Positions 18,324 through 26,469 of a stretch of 35,055 bases of DNA are shown here, piece by piece. This DNA is from Eikenella sp. (lineage in GTDB: Bacteria; Pseudomonadota; Gammaproteobacteria; Burkholderiales; Neisseriaceae): contig JAUMZB010000021.1 of NCBI GenBank assembly GCA_030528345.1, forward strand, positions 1 to 35,055, given 5' to 3'. The notes under the pieces are model-generated. The model saw only the letters and a program-made list of their open reading frames with translations. It made no database searches and was not told the origin of the DNA. The translations under genes and the position numbers were made by a program. The stretch's first letter is position 1; each line of letters begins with the position of its first letter.

Positions 18324-20177
18324 CTAACGGGCGGGGATGGTGCCCATGCGGCGGGTGAGCGAGGTGTGCGGCTCGTTGAAGAGGGCGGCGTAGTAGGTGG
18401 CGTTGGCCATCACGCGTTTTACATAGTCGCGGGTTTCGTCGAAGGGAATGGTTTCCGCATACACCGCGCCTTCCAGCGGCACGGAAGCCTGCCAGCGGCG
18501 GGCGCGGCCGGGGCCGGCGTTGTAGCCGGCGGTGGCCAGCACTTCGTGGCCGAGACGGTTGCGGGCATCGCCCAAATACCAGGTGCCCATGCGGATATTG
18601 CCTTCTATGCTGTGCAGATCGGCGGGGTTCATGCCGATTTTGTTGGCGATTTCGCGCGCGGTGGCCGGCATCACCTGCATCAGGCCGGTGGCGCCCACGC
18701 GGGAGCGCACGCCAATCATAAAGCGGCTTTCCTGACGAATCAGGCCGTACACCCAGGCGGGGTCCACATTGGCTTGGGCGGCGTAGCGGGTAGTGATGTC
18801 GCGGAAGGGGGTGATGTAGCGCAGGCCGTAGTCGAGCAGGCGGTCGGTTTTGTCGGCGGCCAAAATGCCCATTTCGTAAAAGCCCTGGTCGTGCGCCAGT
18901 TTGGCGGCGGCCAAGAGGGTGGGCTCGTTAAAGCCGGCAATGGCGTAGCGCCATTCGGCTTGCGCTTGGCGGCGCATGGCCCAGTCGCCGCTGCTTTGCG
19001 AGGCGCGGAACAGGCTCAGCGCGCGGGCAATCGCGCCGTCGGCGGCCACCCGGCTCACTTCGGCGGCGGAGGCGTGGCCGGTGTTGTTGCGGGCGTCCAC
19101 TTTCCCGCCCAAGGCTTCGGTGGCGAGCAGAGCGTAGAAATTGCGGCCGGAAGCGGCGGCTTGGCGGTAGAGGTTTTGTGCGGCGGCCTGCTGGCCTTCG
19201 GCGGCCAGGCTGCGGCCGAGCCAGTATTGCCAGGCGGGGTCGGCCTGCAATTTCGCCGGCATGGCCTGGATGATGTTTTTCAACTCAGACCAACGCCCCA
19301 GACGCAGGGCGCTGCGAGCATACCATTCCCAGTGTTCCTTGCTCAATTGGCTGCGGTCGGCCTGCTGGAAGAATTGCAGGGCTTGGGCGAAGTTTTGGTT
19401 GAGTGCCTGCTGGTGGCCGAGCACGGCCCAGGCAAAGCCGGTTTGTTCGGGGCGCAGGCTACCTGAAAGACTGCGCAGGCGGTTGGCGGCGCCGGCTTCG
19501 CGGCGGGCGTTTTGGCCGATGACGCTGTGCAGCAGGGCTTCTTGCCCGCCCTGGCTGCTGCTGTTGCCGCCGGTAAGCGGATTGGGCAGGGGTGAGCCGA
19601 GGGCGGCGGCCAGATTGCGGGCGTCGGTAATCTGGTTGGCGGCCAAGAGGCCGCGCACGCGCCGCCATGCGGCGGCGCGGTCCAAGCCTTCTGCTGCCAA
19701 GGCGTTCAGCAAACGGTTGCAGCCTTCGGGCAGCCGGCCCAGCTCGCGCATCAGCTCATTGATCCATTCGCCCGGGGCTTCCAAGCCGGCCATGGCGGCA
19801 TAGCAGCGGGTTTCTTGATCGCGCGCGTCGGCTTTCAGGCGGCCGTATTGCTCGGCGAATGCCGTCCAATTGCTTTGCCGGCCGAGGAGTTTCAGCCATT
19901 GGTTGCGCAGGGTGTTGCTCATGGCGCTGGCGGGGGCGTGGGCGAGAAAGCGGGCGGCGGGGGCGTCGTCGTTTTGTTTGAGGGCTTCTTGGGCGGCGAG
20001 GAAGGCTTGGTAGTCGGCCAGCACTTTGGCGTCGGCTTCGGCACTGCGGCTGCCGGGCAGCTGCACTTGGCCGCCTTGGCCGGGTTTGACCGGCTCGACC
20101 GGGGTTTCCACTTGGCTGGAGCAGGCAGCGAGAGCGGCGGTGAGGGCGAGCAGGCGGAGGCGGTGGGGGATGGGCAT
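18324..20177 (-). CDS. slt: Soluble-type lytic transglycosylase (Slt70/LtgA-like lipoprotein)
   Basis: The enzyme cleaves peptidoglycan between MurNAc and GlcNAc with formation of 1,6-anhydroMurNAc. The 617-residue protein has a lipoprotein signal with lipobox LAAC (C19), so it is probably anchored to the outer membrane, as neisserial LtgA is. A long alpha-helical superhelical (U/L) domain precedes a C-terminal SLT domain. That domain has the catalytic E483 in IRQESRF, GATGLMQVMPATA and AGYNAGPGRARRW. The ATG at 20177 follows a strong Shine-Dalgarno (AAGGAAGGA). An eikDUS lies in frame in the middle of the gene and encodes SGSLR. The gene is followed by a DUS-pair terminator. In pathogenic Neisseria, LtgA activity releases cytotoxic peptidoglycan fragments. 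Confidence 0.94.
   Translation of the reverse strand: MPIPHRLRLLALTAALAACSSQVETPVEPVKPGQGGQVQLPGSRSAEADAKVLADYQAFLAAQEALKQNDDAPAARFLAHAPASAMSNTLRNQWLKLLGRQSNWTAFAEQYGRLKADARDQETRCYAAMAGLEAPGEWINELMRELGRLPEGCNRLLNALAAEGLDRAAAWRRVRGLLAANQITDARNLAAALGSPLPNPLTGGNSSSQGGQEALLHSVIGQNARREAGAANRLRSLSGSLRPEQTGFAWAVLGHQQALNQNFAQALQFFQQADRSQLSKEHWEWYARSALRLGRWSELKNIIQAMPAKLQADPAWQYWLGRSLAAEGQQAAAQNLYRQAAASGRNFYALLATEALGGKVDARNNTGHASAAEVSRVAADGAIARALSLFRASQSSGDWAMRRQAQAEWRYAIAGFNEPTLLAAAKLAHDQGFYEMGILAADKTDRLLDYGLRYITPFRDITTRYAAQANVDPAWVYGLIRQESRFMIGVRSRVGATGLMQVMPATAREIANKIGMNPADLHSIEGNIRMGTWYLGDARNRLGHEVLATAGYNAGPGRARRWQASVPLEGAVYAETIPFDETRDYVKRVMANATYYAALFNEPHTSLTRRMGTIPAR
19456..19467 (+). repeat. eikDUS inside the slt coding sequence
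   Basis: An exact eikDUS read on the coding (minus) strand as TCA GGT AGC CTG, giving SGSL in the helical domain of the transglycosylase. It is likely in a tolerant loop. Confidence 0.8.
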
Positions 20178-20224
20178 GGGGAATCCTTCCTTTGGGCGGC
20201 CGGCGTGCGGCGCGGGGGAGAGCG

Positions 20225-20283
20225 GTTTCAGGCAGCCGGAATCAATCGGGAAGGCGGTAGAACCGGATCAGGCTGCCTGAAAG
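20225..20283. terminator. Inverted DUS-variant pair after trkH
   Basis: TTCAGGCAGCCG at 20227-20238 and AGGCTGCCTGAA at 20270-20281 are inverted copies of a variant dialect, not the Eikenella form, with a 31-base spacer. The spacer can itself pair partly (CCGGAATC/GGATC). Located just 3' of trkH. Confidence 0.55.
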
Positions 20284-20297
20284 AGGCAGGTGCGGGT

Positions 20298-21755
20298 TTA
20301 TTTGCGCCAATAGGCGGGAGTAAACAGAATCAGCACGGTGAAAATTTCCAAGCGCCCCAACAGCATCACCACGGTGCACAGCCATTTCTGCACGTCGCTC
20401 AGCGCGGCGTAGTTGGAGGCCGGGCCGAGGCTGCCCAAGGCGGGGCCGGCATTGGTGATGCAGGCGATGGTGCCGGAGAGGGCGGTCACGAAATCGAGGC
20501 CGGAGGCCATCAGGGCGAAGGTGAATAATACCACAGTCATGAAATAGACGAAGATGAAGGCCAGCACGGTGAGCGCCATGCGTTCGGGAATCTGGCGGCC
20601 GTTGATTTTCACGGTGTGTACGGCTTTCGGGTGCAGCAGCAGCAGCATTTCGCGCAGGCTGAATTTGAACAGCACCACGGCGCGGATGGTTTTGATGCCG
20701 CCGCCCGCGCTGCCGGCGTTGGCCAGCACATTGGCGAGGAAGTACATCCACAGCGCCGGCAGCAGCGGCCAGGCGGCGAAGTTGGCGTTGGCATAGCCGT
20801 TGGCCAGGCCGATGGAGATAAAGTTGAAGCTGACGAAGCGCAGCGATTCGCCGAGGCCGGCGTAGAATTCTTTGTACCACAGATACAGGCTGAACACGGC
20901 GATGCTGCCTAAGAGGGTGAATACCATCACGCGCACTTCGGTGTCTTTCAGATACACGGCAAACGAGCGCTGGCGCAGGGCGTAGAAATGGTTGGTGAAA
21001 TTGACGGCGGCGATGATGCTGGACACCGACAGCACCGTTTCTATTGCCACCGAGTCGAAATAGGCGATGCTGGCGTCGTGGGTGGAGAAGCCGCCCAAGG
21101 AAAAGCACGACATGGCGTGGCAGACGGCGTCGAACCAGCTCATGCCGGCCAGCCGCAGCGCCAGGCAGGTGAGCACGGTGAAAAACACATAAATCGCCCA
21201 CAGCGTTTTGGCGGTTTGCGAGATGCGCGGCGCCATTTTGCTGTCTTTATTGATACCGGGGATTTCCGCTTTAAAGAGCTGGGTGCCGCCCACGCCGAGC
21301 ATGGGCAGAATCGCCACCGCCAGCACGATGATGCCCATGCCGCCCAACCAGTTGAGCATATGGCGCCAGAAATTCAGCGAGGCGGGCAGCGAGTCGAGGT
21401 TGTTCATCACCGTGGCGCCGGTGGTGGTGAGGCCGGAGATGGCTTCGAAAAAAGCGTCGGTGTAGCTGATTTCGGGCAGGTGCCAGAAGAAGGGCAGGGA
21501 GGCCACGGCGGCAAAACCGATCCAAAACAGAAACACCAAGGTGAAGCCGTCGCGGGTGCGCAGTTCGCGCTGGCGGCGGCGGGTCAGCAGCCAGGCGGCC
21601 AGCGAGCCGCACAGGGTGAGCAGCGCGGTATCGGCAAATACCCAAAACAAGCCGTCCCGATACAGCCAGGAAACGAAGGCCGGCACCAGCAGCAGCAGGG
21701 AAAACACCAGGCCGAGCTTGGAGAGGGCGTGGATAATGGGAGCGAGTTTGTACAT
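20298..21755 (-). CDS. trkH: Potassium uptake protein TrkH
   Basis: TrkH is the membrane pore of the Trk/Ktr potassium uptake system, gated by cytoplasmic TrkA. The 485-residue protein has many hydrophobic segments and the four pore-filter motifs: GLTTTGAT, SLGGFSTHD, AGSAGGGIKT and ITNAGPALGSLG. The length matches the family (about 480). The start at 21755 (MYKLAPIIHALSKLGLVFS) is standard. It is divergent from menA. trkA is not in the window. Confidence 0.95.
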   Translation of the reverse strand: MYKLAPIIHALSKLGLVFSLLLLVPAFVSWLYRDGLFWVFADTALLTLCGSLAAWLLTRRRQRELRTRDGFTLVFLFWIGFAAVASLPFFWHLPEISYTDAFFEAISGLTTTGATVMNNLDSLPASLNFWRHMLNWLGGMGIIVLAVAILPMLGVGGTQLFKAEIPGINKDSKMAPRISQTAKTLWAIYVFFTVLTCLALRLAGMSWFDAVCHAMSCFSLGGFSTHDASIAYFDSVAIETVLSVSSIIAAVNFTNHFYALRQRSFAVYLKDTEVRVMVFTLLGSIAVFSLYLWYKEFYAGLGESLRFVSFNFISIGLANGYANANFAAWPLLPALWMYFLANVLANAGSAGGGIKTIRAVVLFKFSLREMLLLLHPKAVHTVKINGRQIPERMALTVLAFIFVYFMTVVLFTFALMASGLDFVTALSGTIACITNAGPALGSLGPASNYAALSDVQKWLCTVVMLLGRLEIFTVLILFTPAYWRK

Positions 21756-21923
21756 GGTGCGGCGGGCGCGGTTCGGGGTGTGTTGTGGATTGGATGCGGA
21801 TGGCGCACGGGCGGCGCGCGGGCGCGATTGTACCGAAAAAAGCGGCTTATTGCTGGATGGCGGCAGCGGGGCGCAAGGGCTGAGGCTATCTGAAGGAATT
21901 GTGTTGCCGTCCGAAGGGGTTGG

Positions 21924-21998
21924 GGGCTACCTGAAAGGCCGTGAAAAATACCGCGCTGCGGCTGCGGCTTGCCGTGCCGCAGGGCTTTCAGGTAGCCT
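21924..21998. repeat. Widely spaced inverted DUS pair upstream of menA
   Basis: GGGCTACCTGAA (21924-21935, 11 of 12 bases) and TTCAGGTAGCCT (21987-21998, exact) form an inverted repeat with a 51-base GC-rich spacer, 30 bases before the menA start. A third near-copy, AGGCTATCTGAA, lies at 21883-21894. As the neighbouring genes diverge, this pair is not needed to end either gene. Confidence 0.65.
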
Positions 21999-22028
21999 TG
22001 GCCGTTTTGGGGCTTCGGTTGGGGCGGT

Positions 22029-22949
22029 ATGGCGTTTTCCCTTTTTTGGCGGCTGTGGTGGCAGGCGGTGCGGCCGCATACTTTGCCCTTGGCGGCTGCA
22101 TCGGTTTTGGTGGCGGCTTTGCCGGCCTGGCAGCAGCAGCGTTTTCAGTGGCCGCTGTTCGCCGCCATGCTGTGCACCGCTTTGCTGTTGCAGATTTTTG
22201 CCAACTTGGCCAACGATTACGGCGATGCCCGCCACGGCGCCGACCATGCCCGCAGCGACCGTTTGTGCGGCAGCGGGCGGCTGGGCCGGCCGGCCATGCG
22301 GCGCGCTTTGCGGTATTGCGGCGGTTTGTGTGTGGCGAGCGGGGCGGTGTTGCTGTTTGTGTCGGGCGTAGCCGGGTGGCCGGCGGGCTGGCCTTGGTGG
22401 CTGGCGGGTGCGCTGTCGCTGGCGTCGGCCTGGCACTACACCGCAGGCAGCCGCCCTTACGGCTACCGCGGCGGGGGCGAGGCGGCGGTGTGGCTGTTTT
22501 TCGGCCTGCTGGCGGTGTGCGGCGGCGGTCTGCTCTACGGCTGTGCCCTGTCTTGGCCGCTGTGGGCGGCGGCCAATGCTCAGGGGCTGTGGTGCGCGGC
22601 GGTGTTGAACATCAATAATCTGCGCGATCTGGATGGCGACCGCACCGCCGGCAAATACACCGTGGCCGTGCGTTTGGGCCGACGGCGGGCGGTGGCTTAC
22701 CATGCGGTTTTGCTGGGTGCGGCGGCGGTGTGCTGGACGGCGTGGCTGTTTCACAGTTTGCCGCTTGCGGCGGCGCTCATGGCGACGGTGCTGCTGTGGC
22801 CGGTGTCGGCCGGCGCGTGGCTGGCGTTGCGGCGGGCGGCGCGGCAAGGCGAACGCCCGGTTTTCAACCGCCTGCTGGCGGGCTTCGGCCGCTGGATTCT
22901 GCTGTGGGCGGCAGGCTTGGCCGGCGTGGTTTGGTTTTTGAATCAATAG
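22029..22949 (+). CDS. menA: 1,4-dihydroxy-2-naphthoate polyprenyltransferase
   Basis: MenA attaches the polyprenyl chain to 1,4-dihydroxy-2-naphthoate, giving demethylmenaquinone in the inner membrane. The 306-residue protein is a UbiA-superfamily membrane enzyme with about eight to nine hydrophobic segments. Both Asp-rich motifs are present: NLANDYGDARHGAD (residues 59-72) and NNLRDLDGDRTAGK, followed by YTVAVRLG. The segment PHTLPLAAASVLV at the N-terminus is typical for MenA. Start at 22029 has a weak ribosome site. It diverges from trkH and converges on radA. No other men gene is in the window. UbiA of ubiquinone synthesis is less likely because of the N-terminal and second-motif character. 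Confidence 0.88.
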   Translation: MAFSLFWRLWWQAVRPHTLPLAAASVLVAALPAWQQQRFQWPLFAAMLCTALLLQIFANLANDYGDARHGADHARSDRLCGSGRLGRPAMRRALRYCGGLCVASGAVLLFVSGVAGWPAGWPWWLAGALSLASAWHYTAGSRPYGYRGGGEAAVWLFFGLLAVCGGGLLYGCALSWPLWAAANAQGLWCAAVLNINNLRDLDGDRTAGKYTVAVRLGRRRAVAYHAVLLGAAAVCWTAWLFHSLPLAAALMATVLLWPVSAGAWLALRRAARQGERPVFNRLLAGFGRWILLWAAGLAGVVWFLNQ

Positions 22950-22967
22950 CTTGGATAAATAGGTGCA

Positions 22968-22998
22968 CAGGCTACCTGAAAGCGTTTCAGGTAGCCTG
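22968..22998. terminator. Inverted eikDUS pair between menA and radA
   Basis: AGGCTACCTGAA (22969-22980) and TTCAGGTAGCCT (22986-22997) form a tight inverted repeat with a short loop. It lies between convergent genes and can serve both. Confidence 0.8.
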
Positions 22999-23124
22999 TT
23001 GCAATCAGCGTTAAGATGCGTCGCTTGGCTTAGGCATCAGCCGTAACCCGGCAATCATTCATAGTGGTTCGGCTTGGCCGTGTTGGGTTTGTACTACGTT
23101 GCAAGCCAAGGGGCGCTGGCTGCC

Positions 23125-24504
23125 TCAATCCGCCGCGTGGCGGCACACATCCACCGCCTCCTGCAAACTGCTCACGCCGTAAATCTGCAGGCCGGGGAAG
23201 TCTTTCGGATTGCGCGGCAGGTTGGCCTGCGGCACGATGGCGCGTTTGAAGCCGAGTTTTTCCGCTTCTTTCAAGCGCTCCTGCCCGCGCGCCACGGGGC
23301 GAACTTCGCCGCTCAAGCCTATTTCGCCGAAAGCCACCATTTTTTCGGGCAGCGGGCGGTTGCGGAAGCTGGAGAGCATGGCCAGGATGATGGCGAGGTC
23401 GGCGGCGGGTTCGTTGATTTTGACGCCGCCCACGGCGTTGAGAAACACGTCTTGGTCGAAACAAGCAATGCCGGCATGGCGGTTTAATACGGCCAGCAGC
23501 ATGGCGAGGCGGTTTTGTTCGAGGCCGACGGTAAGGCGCTTGGGCGTGAAGCCGTGTGCGTCGTCAACCAAGGCCTGAATTTCCACCAACAGCGGGCGGC
23601 TGCCTTCTTGCGTAACCAATACGCAGGAGCCGGGCACATCGTCGCGGTAGCTGGCGAGAAAAATCGCCGAAGGGTTGGACACGCCTTTCAAGCCGTGTTC
23701 GGTCATGGCGAACACGCCCAGCTCGTTGGCGGCGCCGAAGCGGTTTTTGATGGCGCGTATCATGCGGTAGTTGGAATGCTGGTCGCCCTCGAAATAGAGC
23801 ACGGTGTCGACCATGTGTTCCAGTACGCGCGGGCCGGCAATGGCGCCGTCTTTGGTTACGTGGCCGACCAAAATCATGGCCATGCCCATCTGCTTGGCCA
23901 TGCGGGTGAGCTGGGCGGCGCATTCGCGCACTTGCGACACCGAGCCGGGCGCGGAAGTGATTTGGTCGGAATACATGGTCTGAATCGAATCGATCACTAC
24001 TACGGCGGGTTCGTGCTGTTTTAAGACGGCCTGAATCGCTTCCATGCGGATTTCCGCCAGCAGGTTCACGCCTTCGCTTTGCAAGCCCAAGCGCTGCGCG
24101 CGCAAGGCCACTTGTTGGGCGGATTCCTCGCCCGACACATACAGCACTTTGCGGCTTTTCGCCATCATCGCTACGGTTTGCAGCAGCAGGGTGGATTTGC
24201 CGATGCCGGGGTCGCCGCCGAGCAGAATCACCGCGCCGCCCACCAGGCCGCCGCCGAGCACGCGGTCGAGTTCGCCCATGCCGGTGGGTTCGCGCGGCAC
24301 TTCGGTGGCGGTCACTTGGGAAAGCGCCTGTACTTGCGCGGTATCCGCCGCCCACGATTGGAAGCGCACGTTTTTCGGTTCGGGTGCGGCCAAGCCTTCC
24401 TGCAGGGTGTTCCATTCGCCGCAATGCGGGCATTTGCCCTGCCATTTGGGCGTGGTGCCGCCGCATTCGCTGCATTGGTAAACGGTTTTCGGTGCTTTTG
24501 CCAT
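23125..24504 (-). CDS. radA: DNA repair protein RadA
   Basis: RadA (Sms) is a RecA-like helicase that helps process recombination intermediates, and in naturally competent bacteria it extends D-loops during transformation. The 459-residue protein starts with a C4 zinc finger (C11, C14, C25, C28). It has the Walker A motif GGDPGIGKSTLLLQ, Walker B VVVIDSIQTM, the RadA signature KNRFG and a C-terminal Lon-protease-like domain (GEIGLSGEVRPV). The length and start (MAKAPKTVYQCSECGG) match the family. It fits an organism with many DNA uptake sequences. Confidence 0.97.
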   Translation of the reverse strand: MAKAPKTVYQCSECGGTTPKWQGKCPHCGEWNTLQEGLAAPEPKNVRFQSWAADTAQVQALSQVTATEVPREPTGMGELDRVLGGGLVGGAVILLGGDPGIGKSTLLLQTVAMMAKSRKVLYVSGEESAQQVALRAQRLGLQSEGVNLLAEIRMEAIQAVLKQHEPAVVVIDSIQTMYSDQITSAPGSVSQVRECAAQLTRMAKQMGMAMILVGHVTKDGAIAGPRVLEHMVDTVLYFEGDQHSNYRMIRAIKNRFGAANELGVFAMTEHGLKGVSNPSAIFLASYRDDVPGSCVLVTQEGSRPLLVEIQALVDDAHGFTPKRLTVGLEQNRLAMLLAVLNRHAGIACFDQDVFLNAVGGVKINEPAADLAIILAMLSSFRNRPLPEKMVAFGEIGLSGEVRPVARGQERLKEAEKLGFKRAIVPQANLPRNPKDFPGLQIYGVSSLQEAVDVCRHAAD

Positions 24505-24651
24505 AGATGGGGAGAAGGGAGAAGAACGGAAGGGCGGCAGTGTAGCACAGCCGGCCGGCGGAAAAAGCCGCCGTGCCGCTTGTTTTTGCTGTGCAAACTA
24601 GGAATAATACCGCCTTTTTCCGCCGGCATCCGTGCCGGACGGGAAAGCCGG

Positions 24652-24830
24652 GGCCTTTGCAAAAACCTCCAGATGTGGGTGCCCTTCCAGGCGTAGCAGC
24701 GCAGCGAGCGTAAACGCCGGGAATCCCTGTGACAGACATATCATGAAAATGGGCAAGCGAGCGGGCAGTACCCTTAGGGCATCAACGCACAACGCAGAAA
24801 TGCGCCGCAGAAGAGGGTTTTGCAAAGGCC
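24652..24830. mobile_element. MITE-like element, copy 2
   Basis: About 179 bp, ending in GGCCTTTGCAAAAACC (left) and GGTTTTGCAAAGGCC (right). Its complement aligns through its length with copy 1 at 1359-1542 (shared blocks such as CTGCGGCGCATTTCTGCGTT and TACTGCCCGCTCGCTTGCC). A conserved reading frame (ISALCV-x-AL-x-VLPARLP) runs through both copies, but there is no transposase. The right end touches a DUS. This copy is intergenic, between radA and lysC. Confidence 0.85.
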
Positions 24831-24832
24831 TC

Positions 24833-24844
24833 AGGCTACCTGAA
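24833..24844 (+). repeat. eikDUS upstream of lysC
   Basis: An exact AGGCTACCTGAA, directly abutting the right end of the MITE-like element and 44 bases before the lysC start. Confidence 0.85.
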
Positions 24845-24888
24845 ACCTTTTGCAACCTTTCCAGCTTATCAAGAAAGCATACGAACCC

Positions 24889-26121
24889 ATGGCTTTAATC
24901 GTACAGAAATACGGCGGCACCTCGGTCGGTTCCGCCGAACGCATCAAAAACGTGGCCCGCCGGGTGGCGGCCGCCCGCGCCCAAGGCCACGATGTGGTGG
25001 TGGTGGTGTCGGCCATGAGCGGCGAAACCAACCGCTTGGTGGCATTGGCGCACGAAATGCAGGAATTCCCAGACCCGCGCGAGATGGATGTGGTGCTGGC
25101 CACCGGCGAGCAGGTGACCATCGGCCTGCTGGCCATGGCCTTGAAAGACATCGGTGTGGCGGCCAAAAGCTACACCGGCTGGCAGGTGGCGGTGCGCACC
25201 GACTGCGCGCACACCAAAGCCCGCATTGAGGAAATCGACGACGGCAAAATGCGGGCTGATCTTGAGGCCGGCCGGGTGGTGATTGTGGCCGGTTTCCAAG
25301 GCATCACGGCCGACGGCGACATCAGCACCTTGGGCCGCGGCGGCTCCGATACGTCCGCCGTGGCGCTGGCCGCCGCCCTGAAGGCGGACGAGTGCCAGAT
25401 TTATACCGATGTGGACGGCGTGTACACCACCGATCCGCGTGTGGTGCCCGAAGCCCGCCGCATGGACACCATCACTTTTGACGAAATGCTGGAGCTGGCG
25501 AGCCTGGGCTCGAAAGTTTTGCAGATCCGTTCGGTGGAGTTTGCCGGCAAATACAAAGTCCGCCTGCGCGTATTGAGCAGCCTGATTGAGGGCGGCGAAG
25601 GCACATTAATCACTTTTGAGGAAGACGAAAACATGGAAAGAGCCATCGTATCCGGCATTGCATTCGATAAAAACCAGGCCCGTATCAATGTGCGCGGCGT
25701 GCCCGACAAACCCGGCATTGCCTATCAGATTTTGGGCGCCGTGGCCGACGCCAATATTGAAGTCGACATGATTATTCAAAACGTGGGCGAGCAGGGCACC
25801 ACCGATTTTTCCTTCACCGTCCCGCGCAGCGACTACAAAGCCACGCTGGAACTGCTGCACAACAGCCAAAGCAGCCTGGGTGCCGCCGCCATCGACGGCG
25901 ACGACACCGTGTGTAAAGTATCCATCGTCGGTTTGGGCATGCGATCGCATGTGGGCGTGGCGTCCACCATGTTCCGCACTCTGGCGGAGGAGGGCATCAA
26001 TATCCAGATGATTTCCACTTCGGAGATTAAGGTGTCGGTGCTGATTGACGAGAAATACATGGAGCTGGCTACCCGCGTGTTGCACAAAGCCTTCGGCTTG
26101 GATCAAAATCAGGCCGGTTAA
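24889..26121 (+). CDS. lysC: Aspartate kinase
   Basis: Aspartokinase phosphorylates L-aspartate, the first step toward lysine, diaminopimelate, threonine and methionine. The 410-residue protein starts MALIVQKYGGTSVGSAERIK. It carries the substrate motif VVVVVSAMSGETNRL and the GRGGSDTSAVALA segment. Two C-terminal ACT domains follow (from about residue 260) for feedback control by lysine and/or threonine. An internal start for a separate beta subunit is plausible at the Met of DENMERAIVSG, as in other LysC-type enzymes, but is not proven here. The open frame includes 13 extra codons, but ATG 24889 is the family start. A strong terminator follows. Confidence 0.96.
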   Translation: MALIVQKYGGTSVGSAERIKNVARRVAAARAQGHDVVVVVSAMSGETNRLVALAHEMQEFPDPREMDVVLATGEQVTIGLLAMALKDIGVAAKSYTGWQVAVRTDCAHTKARIEEIDDGKMRADLEAGRVVIVAGFQGITADGDISTLGRGGSDTSAVALAAALKADECQIYTDVDGVYTTDPRVVPEARRMDTITFDEMLELASLGSKVLQIRSVEFAGKYKVRLRVLSSLIEGGEGTLITFEEDENMERAIVSGIAFDKNQARINVRGVPDKPGIAYQILGAVADANIEVDMIIQNVGEQGTTDFSFTVPRSDYKATLELLHNSQSSLGAAAIDGDDTVCKVSIVGLGMRSHVGVASTMFRTLAEEGINIQMISTSEIKVSVLIDEKYMELATRVLHKAFGLDQNQAG

Positions 26122-26137
26122 TCAAACAGAATACGCC

Positions 26138-26168
26138 AAAAGCGTCGGATACCGTCCGGCGCTTTTTT
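26138..26168 (+). terminator. Intrinsic terminator of lysC
   Basis: AAAGCGTCGGA and TCCGGCGCTTT pair along 11 bp with one G-T pair, then a run of T residues follows. It lies 17 bases past the lysC stop. Confidence 0.85.
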
Positions 26169-26173
26169 GCCGT

Positions 26174-26185
26174 AGGCTACCTGAA
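26174..26185 (+). repeat. eikDUS after lysC
   Basis: An exact AGGCTACCTGAA just beyond the lysC terminator, unpaired. Confidence 0.85.
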
Positions 26186-26349
26186 AACGGACAAACCGGC
26201 AGGCGGCGGCAGCGGTATGCTGCAATGCAGCATAAAAAAGTTCCGTTTGGCGATATATATTAACGGTCAGTTACTCTATTTTTTTTAAAGGAAAAAGTAT
26301 CGACTCTCTAAAATAATTAATATATTAAAAATAAATAAGCAAAAAATCG

Positions 26350-26379
26350 TTGATTTCATTATTTTTTTACGCCTACAAT
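26350..26379 (+). promoter_or_regulatory. Predicted promoter of the MFS gene
   Basis: TTGATT at 26350-26355 and TACAAT at 26374-26379 with an 18-base spacer make a good sigma-70-type promoter. It lies at the edge of the AT-rich block, about 85 bases before the start codon. Confidence 0.6.
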
Positions 26380-26469
26380 GCGCCTGCATTCGGTTTTGTG
26401 TGCCGCAAAAACAGGCGGTATGCGGCCGGTGTCCGATTTAAAAAGCACAAGAATAGTGGAGAGAAGCCA

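Larger units (their letters stand above)
24505..24888. other. Intergenic region between divergent radA and lysC
   Basis: These 384 bases hold the second MITE-like element (24652-24830) and one eikDUS (24833-24844). They also hold short GC-rich inverted repeats near 24550-24575 and a short AT-rich patch (AGGAATAATACC). The promoters of both genes should be here; none is clear. An 85-codon minus-strand frame crossing the element (24598-24855) is repeat-derived and not called as a gene. Confidence 0.6.
26122..26469. other. Intergenic region with AT-rich block before the MFS gene
   Basis: These 348 bases contain the lysC terminator, an eikDUS (26174-26185) and a palindromic hairpin TATGCTGC/GCAGCATA (26216-26234). 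A block at about 26250-26372 is strongly AT-rich against a GC-rich chromosome and includes TAATATATTA and a T8 run. It leads into the promoter of the MFS gene, and may be an UP element or a binding site for a regulator. Confidence 0.6.

Noticed and set aside
24598..24855. An 85-codon open frame before lysC
   Set aside because: It lies mostly within the MITE-like repeat, whose internal frame is shared with copy 1, and includes a DUS; not a gene.
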